Assembly: GCF_026712245.1 (NCBI RefSeq)
Contig: NZ_JAPPUY010000005.1
Coordinates: forward strand, 186,001-250,000
Reading direction: 5' to 3'
Length of the DNA: 64,000 nucleotides
From: Roseateles hydrophilus
GTDB lineage: Bacteria; Pseudomonadota; Gammaproteobacteria; Burkholderiales; Burkholderiaceae_C
Position 1 is the first letter of the stretch; each line of letters opens with the position of its first letter. Position numbers and translations under genes: made by a program. The notes under the pieces are model-generated. The model did no database searches, had not been told where the DNA came from, and saw only the letters and a list, made by a program, of their open reading frames with translations. Below, piece by piece: positions 1-7,054 of the stretch.

Positions 1-146
1 CCGCGGCGAAGGTCTGCTTGATGGCGGCGGTGCTGAGACACTGTGGCGCCGCGCAGGTGGCCGGCGGCCACGCGCCAAGCCTGCTGAAAAGCCGAGGCTG
101 GTGTGCCGCAAGCGCGCCAGCGCCACCCGCCAAGCCAAGGACCGCC

Positions 147-1367
147 TTGAACGCTGCTGACATTTCCGCCCCAGGGGCGTTGCCTGCTGCCATCCAGCGC
201 AGCAACATCGCCCGCCTGACGCTCGCCCAGGCGCTCGCCGGGGCCAATGCCGTGGTTGTGTATGCGATCGGCGCCATCGTTGGCCACACCCTGGCGCCCA
301 GCAAGATGCTGGCCACCTTGCCGATCTCGATCTTTGTCGTGGGCATGGCCGTCTGCATCTTGCCCAGCGGGGCCATCGCCAGGCGTTACGGGCGGCGCGC
401 GAGCTTCCTGGTGGGGGCGGGCTGCGGTGTGCTCATCGGGCTGCTGGCGGCGGCTGCCGTGGTGCTGCAGTCCTTCTGGCTGTTCTGTGTGGCCACGTTC
501 TTTGGCGGTGCGTATGCGGCCGTCGTGTTGTCGTTCAGGTTCGCCGCGGCCGATGGCGTGGCGCCGGCATTGCGCCCACGGGCCTTGTCTTTCGTGATGG
601 GCGGGGGCGTTGCGGCCGGCGTGTTCGGATCGCAGCTGATCAGTGGCACCGCCGATTGGTGGGCGCCGCACACCTTCGCCGCCACGTTTCTGGCGCAGTC
701 GGTGGCGGCGGCGTTGTCGGCGGTCGTGCTGTGGGGGGTGAAGCTGCCGATGCCCACGGCTGCCGAGACCGCACAGGGGCGTCCGCTTCGAGAGCTGGCG
801 GCACAGCCGGCGTTCATCACCGCCGTCATCTGCGGCGCGGTGTCTTACATGCTGATGAACTTCCTCATGACGGCGGCACCGCTGGCCATGCATCTGTGCG
901 GGCACACGCAGCAGTCATCCACCTTGGGCCTGCAATGGCATGTCATCGCGATGTATGCGCCGAGCTTTTTCACCGGCCGGCTGATCGACCGCTTCGGGGC
1001 GCGGCGCATCGTGCTGGTCGGGCTCGGGCTGATCGGCGCGGCGGTGGCCATCGGCCTGAGCGGCATTGAGGTGGCGCACTTCTGGCTGACGCTGATCCTG
1101 CTGGGCCTAGGCTGGAACTTCGGCTTCGTGGGCGCCTCGGCGCTGGTGCTGGAGTGCCATCGGCCCGAGGAGCGCACGCGGGTGCAGTCGCTGAACGACT
1201 TCCTCGTCTTCGGCACCATGACCGTCGGCTCGTTGGCCTCGGGGGGCTTGCTGGCTGCGTACGACTGGAACACGGTGCTGTGGGTGTCCTGCCTGCCCTT
1301 GGCGCTGGCACTGCTGGCGCTGTCACGCAGCAGTGCGATGCGCGGGGCGCGGTCGCCGGCCCGGTGA
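147..1367 (+). CDS. MFS transporter, UUG start proposed
   Basis: A multi-span inner-membrane permease of the major facilitator superfamily; the substrate cannot be told from sequence. Hydrophobic helices run through the whole protein. Two arginine-rich cytoplasmic loops of the MFS motif-A kind are visible (ARRYGRR after helix 2 and GRLIDRFGARR in the second half), so both six-helix halves are present. The frame is open from base 18, but the first 43 residues are low-complexity and unlike a transporter N-terminus. A TTG at 147 has an AAGGA Shine-Dalgarno at 137-141 and gives a normal 406-residue MFS protein. The gene converges on the next one with a 21-base gap. Family is secure; start is moderately supported. 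Confidence 0.82.
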   Translation: MNAADISAPGALPAAIQRSNIARLTLAQALAGANAVVVYAIGAIVGHTLAPSKMLATLPISIFVVGMAVCILPSGAIARRYGRRASFLVGAGCGVLIGLLAAAAVVLQSFWLFCVATFFGGAYAAVVLSFRFAAADGVAPALRPRALSFVMGGGVAAGVFGSQLISGTADWWAPHTFAATFLAQSVAAALSAVVLWGVKLPMPTAAETAQGRPLRELAAQPAFITAVICGAVSYMLMNFLMTAAPLAMHLCGHTQQSSTLGLQWHVIAMYAPSFFTGRLIDRFGARRIVLVGLGLIGAAVAIGLSGIEVAHFWLTLILLGLGWNFGFVGASALVLECHRPEERTRVQSLNDFLVFGTMTVGSLASGGLLAAYDWNTVLWVSCLPLALALLALSRSSAMRGARSPAR

Positions 1368-1388
1368 GCCCGGCGGCCGGCCGTCGGT

Positions 1389-2012
1389 TCACTTCACCCG
1401 CTGCGCGGCCAGTTCGGCGCGGAGCTTCTCGGCCTGATCCTCAAAGCGCACGGCGGTCAGTCCCAGGATGGGGTCGTCCAGCAGCGCGGTGTCCAGCGTG
1501 GAGCGGCCGGCGTAGCGCTGCACCAGCGCCTGGCCGAGGGCGTGCAGCTGGCGGTTCTTGGCCTCGGCGTCGGCCAGCGCCTGGGTGCTGCGCTCCAGCA
1601 ACTGCACCAGGGTCTGGTTGGCCTGCTGGCGGGCCTGGCTGTCCTGGCGGCTGGCGAGCAGCTGCTGTTGCAACGCCTGCTCGCGCTCGCCCGCCTGGGC
1701 CTGGCTTTGTTGCAGGGATTCCTTGGCAGCCTGCAGCTGGGCGCGCAGGGCGTCCAGCTCGGTGTCGCGGGCCTTGAGCTTCACGGCGTTGCCGGCGATG
1801 AGCGCGCGTGCGGCGGCTGCGTCCTGCCTGGCGCGGGCCCCCTCGGCTTCGGCCTTGGCCTTGTCGGCCTGCAGGCTGCTGTGCTGCTCCTGTGCGGCGC
1901 GCAGCGCGGCCTGGGCGCGGCGCAGGGCTTCGCGTTCCTTGGAGGGCTTGGCGTCCTGGGCCTGCGCGGTGAGGCTGGCAACGGCCAACAGGGCGATGGC
2001 AATGCGGCTCAC
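1389..2012 (-). CDS. Periplasmic coiled-coil protein, last gene of the TPS/Exb operon
   Basis: A 207-residue protein with a short signal peptide ending near AQAQ. Almost all the rest is an Ala/Gln/Glu/Lys/Arg-rich helix with heptad character (about residues 22-190), so it should form a long periplasmic coiled coil. I recognise no catalytic domain. It begins with GTG two bases after the porin stop codon, and a GAGG ribosome site lies inside the porin's last codons, so it is translationally coupled to the porin. By position it may be a structural or scaffolding partner of the porin/TonB assembly; that role is inference. Longer upstream extensions of this frame only shadow the porin gene. Confidence 0.75.
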   Translation of the reverse strand: MSRIAIALLAVASLTAQAQDAKPSKEREALRRAQAALRAAQEQHSSLQADKAKAEAEGARARQDAAAARALIAGNAVKLKARDTELDALRAQLQAAKESLQQSQAQAGEREQALQQQLLASRQDSQARQQANQTLVQLLERSTQALADAEAKNRQLHALGQALVQRYAGRSTLDTALLDDPILGLTAVRFEDQAEKLRAELAAQRVK

Positions 2013-2014
2013 GA

Positions 2015-3685
2015 TCAGAACCTCGCGTTGAGGTCGAGCTGGAAAACCTCGATGCGCAGCGGCGCACTGCTGAGGTTGCCGCTCAGGGACGAGGCGTCGC
2101 CCGGCACGGCCAGGAAGCGCACGCCGTCGTCGAGGTTGCGAGTGCTGGTCCAGCGGCCGCTGAGCCAGAAGTTGCGGTCCAGGCCGATGCTGCCGCCCAG
2201 GCTCCAGCCCTTGTAGTTGGTGCCGCCCAGGTGCCAGGTGGTGTCGGTGAAGCCGTCGATCCACGCGTCGCGCTGCACCAGGCGGTAGGCGGTGAAGGCC
2301 TGCCAGTCGCCGCGGCGCGCCAGTGTGGCCTTGCCGATCTGCAGGCGGCCCTGCAGCGCGGTGGTCTTCTCGCGCAGGTCGGCCAGCGGCGTGGTGACAC
2401 CGGTGCGGGCCTGGATGTCCTTCAGGTCGAAGCCGGTGTTCTTGATCCAGTCCAGCGTCAGGCTCGCGGGCACGGGCAGCACGTCGTCCAGCTGCAGGCT
2501 GGCGGTCAGGTTGACCGGGCGGAACTTCGCAGCCAGGCCCCAGGTGGGCGAGGCCGTGCTGGTGGGGTCGTTCAGGTTGATCAGCGTGTTGCCCTTCAGG
2601 CGCAGGCTGGACGGGTATTGCGACGCAAAGTAGTTGGTGGTGCCGTTCCTCGGGCCGCTGGGCGGCGGATTGGCCTCACGCTTGCCCTCCATGTGGCGGA
2701 AGTCGTAGGCCGCCAGGCCCAGCTTGAACTGCACACCGCGCGCGAGGTCGATCTCGCCGCCCACCTGGGCGCCGAGCAGCCACTTGTCCTGGCTGCTGAG
2801 GTTGAGTTCTTCCAGCGGGAACACGCCGGCCGTGGCGAACAGGCTGCGCTGCGGCGTGAACGCGTGGGTGAGCTTGGTGGCCACGCCGTCGAAGGCAAGG
2901 TCGTCGGCCCAGGCCAGGTCGGTGCTGAAGAAGGGGTTGGGCATGCGGCCGAAGTCGGCGGACAGGCCGTTGAAGAACAGCGGTGGCTGCCAGCGGAGGT
3001 AGGCGCGCTCCAGCCCCAGCGTGTAGCGGTTGAAGTTGCTGCCCAGCGTCTGCGAGGTGGAGGTGGCGCTGCTGCCGGTGTTGCCGGTGGCGATGCGCAG
3101 GCCGGCCAGCACCTGCTCGCTCAGCCGCACATCCACGCCCAGGCGGCCGCGCAGCGTGAGGCGCTGGCGGTCGGTGCCGGTGTTGCTGAGGTCGGGCGAC
3201 CAGGCGGGCGAGGCGGTCTGCGTGCGGTAAACCTCGGCGGGCAGGTTCTGGTCGTCGAAGAACTCGGCCTGGCCGCGCACGCGCAGGTCGCCGCTGAGCT
3301 TGATGCGGCCTACCCAGTCGGGCAGCGCGTCGGGCTGGCCCCAGCGCTCGCCCTTGGCCTGCGCCAGCACCTCGGCCTTGATCTCCTCGCGCATCTGCTG
3401 GCGCACGGTCTCGGGCACGTAGGGAATGCGCAGCACGTTGGGCTTGGCCGCGTCGGCCTGCGGCTGCGGCGCCGGGGCGGCGGCCGTGACCTGGGCTTGC
3501 TTCAGGATGGCCTCGGCCTTGTCGCGCGTCAGCAGGCCCTGGGCCACCAGAGCGTCGATGAGGGCCTGGGTCGTCGCGCGCAGGCGGGCGAGTTCTTCCT
3601 TGTCCGATGCCGCGGTGGTTTGCGCCTGGGCAGGCGCGGTGGCCGCGAGCAGGGCGGCGGTCAACAGGGTGAGGATGGGTTTCAT
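2015..3685 (-). CDS. Putative outer-membrane porin (Porin_5-like)
   Basis: A 556-residue exported protein. It has a signal peptide (residues 1-22, ending AQAQ), a short helical region (about 25-65), a conserved-looking linker (RIPYVPETVRQQMREEIK) and then a long stretch of alternating amphipathic segments ending in Phe (LNARF). That ending is typical of outer-membrane beta-barrels recognised by the Bam complex. Architecture and wording resemble the putative-porin family often annotated beside exbD/tonB genes. It lies 17 bases after the tonB-like gene in the same operon and could be the outer-membrane client of that energy-transducing set. Transport substrate is unknown. Confidence 0.85.
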   Translation of the reverse strand: MKPILTLLTAALLAATAPAQAQTTAASDKEELARLRATTQALIDALVAQGLLTRDKAEAILKQAQVTAAAPAPQPQADAAKPNVLRIPYVPETVRQQMREEIKAEVLAQAKGERWGQPDALPDWVGRIKLSGDLRVRGQAEFFDDQNLPAEVYRTQTASPAWSPDLSNTGTDRQRLTLRGRLGVDVRLSEQVLAGLRIATGNTGSSATSTSQTLGSNFNRYTLGLERAYLRWQPPLFFNGLSADFGRMPNPFFSTDLAWADDLAFDGVATKLTHAFTPQRSLFATAGVFPLEELNLSSQDKWLLGAQVGGEIDLARGVQFKLGLAAYDFRHMEGKREANPPPSGPRNGTTNYFASQYPSSLRLKGNTLINLNDPTSTASPTWGLAAKFRPVNLTASLQLDDVLPVPASLTLDWIKNTGFDLKDIQARTGVTTPLADLREKTTALQGRLQIGKATLARRGDWQAFTAYRLVQRDAWIDGFTDTTWHLGGTNYKGWSLGGSIGLDRNFWLSGRWTSTRNLDDGVRFLAVPGDASSLSGNLSSAPLRIEVFQLDLNARF

Positions 3686-3702
3686 GGGGCAGGGGAAGGC
3701 AA

Positions 3703-4380
3703 TCAGGCTTGGGGCCGCACGCTCAGGCGAAAGCGCATGGGCTGTGACAGGGCCAGCGCCGGCGGCGGCGGCAGCTTGAGCTGGCGGCGGGTTTCGTCGA
3801 GCGCGGTGCGCAGGGCGGTGTCGTTGCCGTCGTGGCCGCTGGGGCTCAGTTCGAAGCGCTGGATGGCGCCGTCCTTGTCGAGCCAGATGGCGAAGGTGGC
3901 GGTCAGCTGTTCGGCGTCGGCCTTGAGGTGGCGCTCGATCTCGCTTTGCAGCAGCTGGCGTGCGTTGTTGGCGTAGAAGCGCTCCTGCGCCCGATCCACG
4001 GCAGTGGCGGCCGAGCCGCCGCCGGGGCCCGTGGTCGGGGCGCCACCCGCGTAGTCGCGCGACACCGTGCCAGCCGAGAACGCGCTCGGCCCATCGCCCG
4101 CCGCGCCTTCCATCTTGAGGGACTCCGCCGGCTTGGGCGCCTCGGCCTGCTTGATCTGCTCCTCGCGCATCACCTGCTTGGGCTCGTCCTTGGGCGGCTC
4201 GGGCTTCTTCTCCTCCTTGGGCGGCGGCGGCGGGGGCGGCGGTGTGTCGGGCAAGATGGCGATCTTGGCCACCTGGCGCTTGGGCGCGTCGGGCTTGATG
4301 TTCTTGACGGCCCACCACACGGCCAGGCCCAGCAGCAGGCAGCCAGCGGCGACGAGGCCCTTGATGTGGCGCGCCTTCAT
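3703..4380 (-). CDS. tonB: TonB-like energy transducer
   Basis: A 225-residue protein with the TonB plan: a short cytoplasmic N-terminus, one transmembrane anchor (about residues 8-25), a periplasmic proline-rich spacer beginning with a run of eight prolines (about 47-54) and Lys/Pro/Glu-rich repeats, and a C-terminal domain (about 130-225) of roughly the size of a TonB C-terminal domain. It should link the ExbB/ExbD motor to an outer-membrane partner. Its ATG overlaps the stop of the preceding exbD gene by four bases. The C-terminal domain is divergent, so it may contact an unusual partner such as the neighbouring porin or TpsB rather than a classical siderophore receptor. Confidence 0.85.
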   Translation of the reverse strand: MKARHIKGLVAAGCLLLGLAVWWAVKNIKPDAPKRQVAKIAILPDTPPPPPPPPKEEKKPEPPKDEPKQVMREEQIKQAEAPKPAESLKMEGAAGDGPSAFSAGTVSRDYAGGAPTTGPGGGSAATAVDRAQERFYANNARQLLQSEIERHLKADAEQLTATFAIWLDKDGAIQRFELSPSGHDGNDTALRTALDETRRQLKLPPPPALALSQPMRFRLSVRPQA

Positions 4381-4778
4381 GTGCCTATCCTCGACGTGAC
4401 GAGGCCCATGTTCACGCCCAGCTTGTTGCACAGGTCGATGACGGCCACCACGCTGGCGTACTGCGCGCGTGCATCGCCCTTGATGGCGACGGACATCTGC
4501 GCGTCCTTCTGCTTGGCGGCCGTCAGCTGGCTTTCCAGCTCGGGCAGGCTCACGCCCACGCCGTTGATCAGCACGCCGCCGTCGGGCATCACCTGCACGA
4601 TCTTGAGGTCGTGCTTCTCGGCGCTGGGCTTATTGCTGGGCTTGGGCATGGTGATGCTCATGCCCTGCACCGAGGCGGTCGTCATCAGGATGAAGACGAC
4701 CAGCAGCACGTAGGCGAGGTCCAGCATCGGCGTGACGTTGATGCTGTCGTAGGGTTTGGCGTCCTGGTTGACCTGCAT
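4377..4778 (-). CDS. exbD: Biopolymer transport protein ExbD (second copy)
   Basis: A 133-residue ExbD/TolR-family protein. It has one N-terminal transmembrane helix following the motif INVTPMLDLAYVLLV. Asp20 in that helix corresponds to the proton-carrying aspartate of ExbD. A periplasmic domain of about 85 residues follows. It should form the proton-conducting stator with the ExbB-like protein encoded upstream. It starts one base after the stop of the other exbD and overlaps tonB by four bases at its end. Two unequal ExbD paralogues in one operon suggest a heterodimeric stator. Confidence 0.92.
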   Translation of the reverse strand: MQVNQDAKPYDSINVTPMLDLAYVLLVVFILMTTASVQGMSITMPKPSNKPSAEKHDLKIVQVMPDGGVLINGVGVSLPELESQLTAAKQKDAQMSVAIKGDARAQYASVVAVIDLCNKLGVNMGLVTSRIGT

Positions 4779-4779
4779 G

Positions 4780-5190
4780 TCAGCTCCCTGCCCGTTTGGT
4801 CACGAGGCCGATCTCGGTGATGTCCAGTTTCTTGGCCACCTCCAGCACCTGCATCACCTTGTCGTACTGCGCCGCCGCGTCCGCCTTCAGCACCACCGGC
4901 AGCGCCGGGTTGGCAGACTTGTACTGGGCGAGCGTGGACTGCAGCTGCGCCATGTCCACCGGGTAGGCGTCCAGGTACACGCCGCCGTCCGCGGTGATCG
5001 TGATCGCCCGCGTCTGCGGCTTGGCCAGGTTGTTGGCCGCCTGCGTCGTTGGTGAGTTCACCTTGACGCCCTGCACCGAGGCCGTCGTCAGGATGATGAA
5101 CACCACCAGCAGCACGTAGGCCAGGTCCAGCATCGGCGTGACGTTGATGTCGTCGTAGGGCTGGTTGTCGGACTTGACGTCACCCGCCAT
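4780..5190 (-). CDS. exbD: Biopolymer transport protein ExbD (first copy)
   Basis: A 136-residue ExbD/TolR-family protein with the same transmembrane motif as its downstream paralogue (DINVTPMLDLAYVLLVVF). Asp22 is the presumed proton-binding residue, and the periplasmic domain is short. The ATG at 5190 has a strong GGGAGG ribosome site; the frame stays open further upstream but without a comparable site. It lies about 145 bases after the exbB-like gene, the widest gap in the operon, and this gap holds several hairpins. The two ExbDs differ clearly outside the helix, so they are not a recent duplication. Confidence 0.92.
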   Translation of the reverse strand: MAGDVKSDNQPYDDINVTPMLDLAYVLLVVFIILTTASVQGVKVNSPTTQAANNLAKPQTRAITITADGGVYLDAYPVDMAQLQSTLAQYKSANPALPVVLKADAAAQYDKVMQVLEVAKKLDITEIGLVTKRAGS

Positions 5191-5254
5191 GGCAGCCTCC
5201 CGCGGTTGCGGGCCGAGCGCCGGGCCGCTCCCAAGCCGGCCCGTCATGGCGATG

Positions 5255-5318
5255 TGCATGCGGCTCAACGCCGCATGCATCGCCGCCCCCTCGGGGGGCC
5301 GGCCAACGTACGCGTTGG
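5255..5318. repeat. Cluster of three hairpins between exbB-like and exbD genes
   Basis: Three inverted repeats follow one another: a 10-bp stem around 5255-5264/5270-5279 (TGCATGCGGC and its complement), a GCCCCC/GGGGGC stem at 5285-5290/5294-5299, and a CCAACG/CGTTGG stem at 5303-5318 with loop TACG. None is followed by a T-run on either strand, so they look like REP-type or mRNA-processing structures rather than a terminator. In this place they could adjust the ExbB to ExbD ratio. Confidence 0.55.
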
Positions 5319-5334
5319 ACGAGGGGCTTCATGG

Positions 5335-7044
5335 TCACGGAGCCCCGTAGAGTTCAGCGACGCGAGTGATGAACTCGTCGATGAAGATCTGCATGTCCGA
5401 CGTCGCGTTCTTGATCTGCGACGCCAGCCAGTTGTAGCCAAACAGCGCGGGGATCGCGACGCCCAGGCCCGCCACCGTGGCCAGCAGCGCGGCCGCAATG
5501 CCCGGTGCGATCGCGTTCACGTTGACGTCGCCCGCGGCCGCGATGGCGGCAAAGGTGATCATCACGCCCACCACCGTGCCCAGCAGGCCCAGGAACGGGC
5601 CGCCCGAGATCGCGATGGTCAGCAGCACCATGCCGGAGTTCAGCTGCGCGTTCTCGCGCACGTAGTCGGCATCCACCGACGCCTTCACCGCGTCCAGCGA
5701 GGCGCCCGACAGCGGCTTGGCGCCCGCCTCGCCGACCTTGCGCTTGGCCAGCTCGCGCACACCGGCCTGGTAGAGCCGGTAGATGGGCGAGTTCGGATGC
5801 GGGGCGTGGTCCTCCAGCTTCAGCAGCTCATCGCTGGCCTCGCGAAAGCGCAGCACGAAGCTGCGGTTGGCCTTGGCCACGCGGCTCATCAGCAGGCTCT
5901 TGGACACCATCACCCACGCCGCGATCGCGAACATCACCGCCAGGATGATGATGACCACCCAGGCGTCCACCGTCAGGTTCTTGACGAGGATGCCCATGTA
6001 GCCATGCTCGCCGCCGCCCTCGGCTTCGGCGCTGTCCTTGGCCTCGCGGGTGGAGGCGACGAGCTTGCTCTCCGCGCCCTGCGCGCCGGCCGCCACGGCG
6101 AGCCAGTCGGCGCTGCGCAGCGTGGCCGCCACCTGCACCTCATCCATCAGGCCGCGCGCGCCTTCGCCCAGGCGCAGGCTGTTGCCCAGCGCCGGCGTGG
6201 CCAGGTCGCCCTGGGCCGCTTGGGCGCCATTGACGAACAGCGTCGCCTTGCCCAGGCCCAGCCGCAGCGCCACCTGCGTCCAGCGTGCGGCCGGCACCTC
6301 ACCGCCCGACACCTCGGCCCGGTCGGCGCGGGCCACCAGCTTGCCGCCGTTCAGGCTCAGCGTCAGCCCGCCCCAGTTCAGCAGCGTCGCGCGCTGCACG
6401 TCGTCCAGCTTCACCCACAGGCTCACTGTCAACTGGTTGCCGGCATCCACCACCGGCTTGTCGGACAGCGCATACACGATGGCCTCGCCGCCCAGCTTGG
6501 CGCTGGCGGCCAGCAGGCCGTTGGGCTCGGTCGCCAGTGCGCCCTGCGGCTTGACGGCGCCCAGCTGGTCGGCGCCGGCCGGCTTGTCGCTGAAGTGCAG
6601 CGCGATGAGGGTGGCCGCATCGAAGCCGCCTGCCACGCTCCCGTCGCTCTCGGCGGCCGCCTTGGGATTGCCGCCGTAGACGTAGAACTGGTTCTTGTCG
6701 CTGCCCGGCATCACGCTGGGCAACTGCACCCACAGCACGGCCAGCTCGTTGATGCCGTCGAAGCGCTCGATGCTGAACTTCAGCGGCGTCTTGTCGTCAC
6801 CGGCCACCACGCGCAGGTCGCTGCCGTCTTCCTTGGCGGCGGTGAAGTCGAAGTTGCCGCTGTGCAGGCGCACGGCCACGGCCACGCCGCTGGCGGTCTC
6901 CTTCGTTTCCAGCCCCTGGGCCGAGGTGTTCAGCGTGATCTTGGCGCGCTCGCTCCAGTCGGCGTTCCACCAAGCGTGGGCGGTAGCCGGCAGCAGTGCG
7001 GCCAGGGCGAGGGCGGTGAGTGCTTTGCGCATCGTCATGGTCAT
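5335..7044 (-). CDS. ExbB/TolQ/MotA-family proton channel fused to an exported DUF2341/LamG-like domain
   Basis: A 569-residue protein. A signal peptide (about 1-24) leads into a large beta-rich extracytoplasmic region: a DUF2341-like part starting WWNADWSERAKITL (about 25-150), then a concanavalin/LamG-like part (about 165-320). After a charged linker come three transmembrane segments (about 361-381, 470-502 and 514-540). The last two carry the ExbB signature GPFLGLLGTVVGVMITF. So the channel subunit of the TonB motor carries a built-in periplasmic ligand- or wall-binding domain. Three in-frame ATGs (7044, 7038, 7032) follow a GAAAG site; the second has the best spacing. The gene begins 10 bases after the giant tpsA stop, implying coupling. 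Confidence 0.88.
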   Translation of the reverse strand: MTMTMRKALTALALAALLPATAHAWWNADWSERAKITLNTSAQGLETKETASGVAVAVRLHSGNFDFTAAKEDGSDLRVVAGDDKTPLKFSIERFDGINELAVLWVQLPSVMPGSDKNQFYVYGGNPKAAAESDGSVAGGFDAATLIALHFSDKPAGADQLGAVKPQGALATEPNGLLAASAKLGGEAIVYALSDKPVVDAGNQLTVSLWVKLDDVQRATLLNWGGLTLSLNGGKLVARADRAEVSGGEVPAARWTQVALRLGLGKATLFVNGAQAAQGDLATPALGNSLRLGEGARGLMDEVQVAATLRSADWLAVAAGAQGAESKLVASTREAKDSAEAEGGGEHGYMGILVKNLTVDAWVVIIILAVMFAIAAWVMVSKSLLMSRVAKANRSFVLRFREASDELLKLEDHAPHPNSPIYRLYQAGVRELAKRKVGEAGAKPLSGASLDAVKASVDADYVRENAQLNSGMVLLTIAISGGPFLGLLGTVVGVMITFAAIAAAGDVNVNAIAPGIAAALLATVAGLGVAIPALFGYNWLASQIKNATSDMQIFIDEFITRVAELYGAP

Positions 7045-7054
7045 CTTTCGGGAA

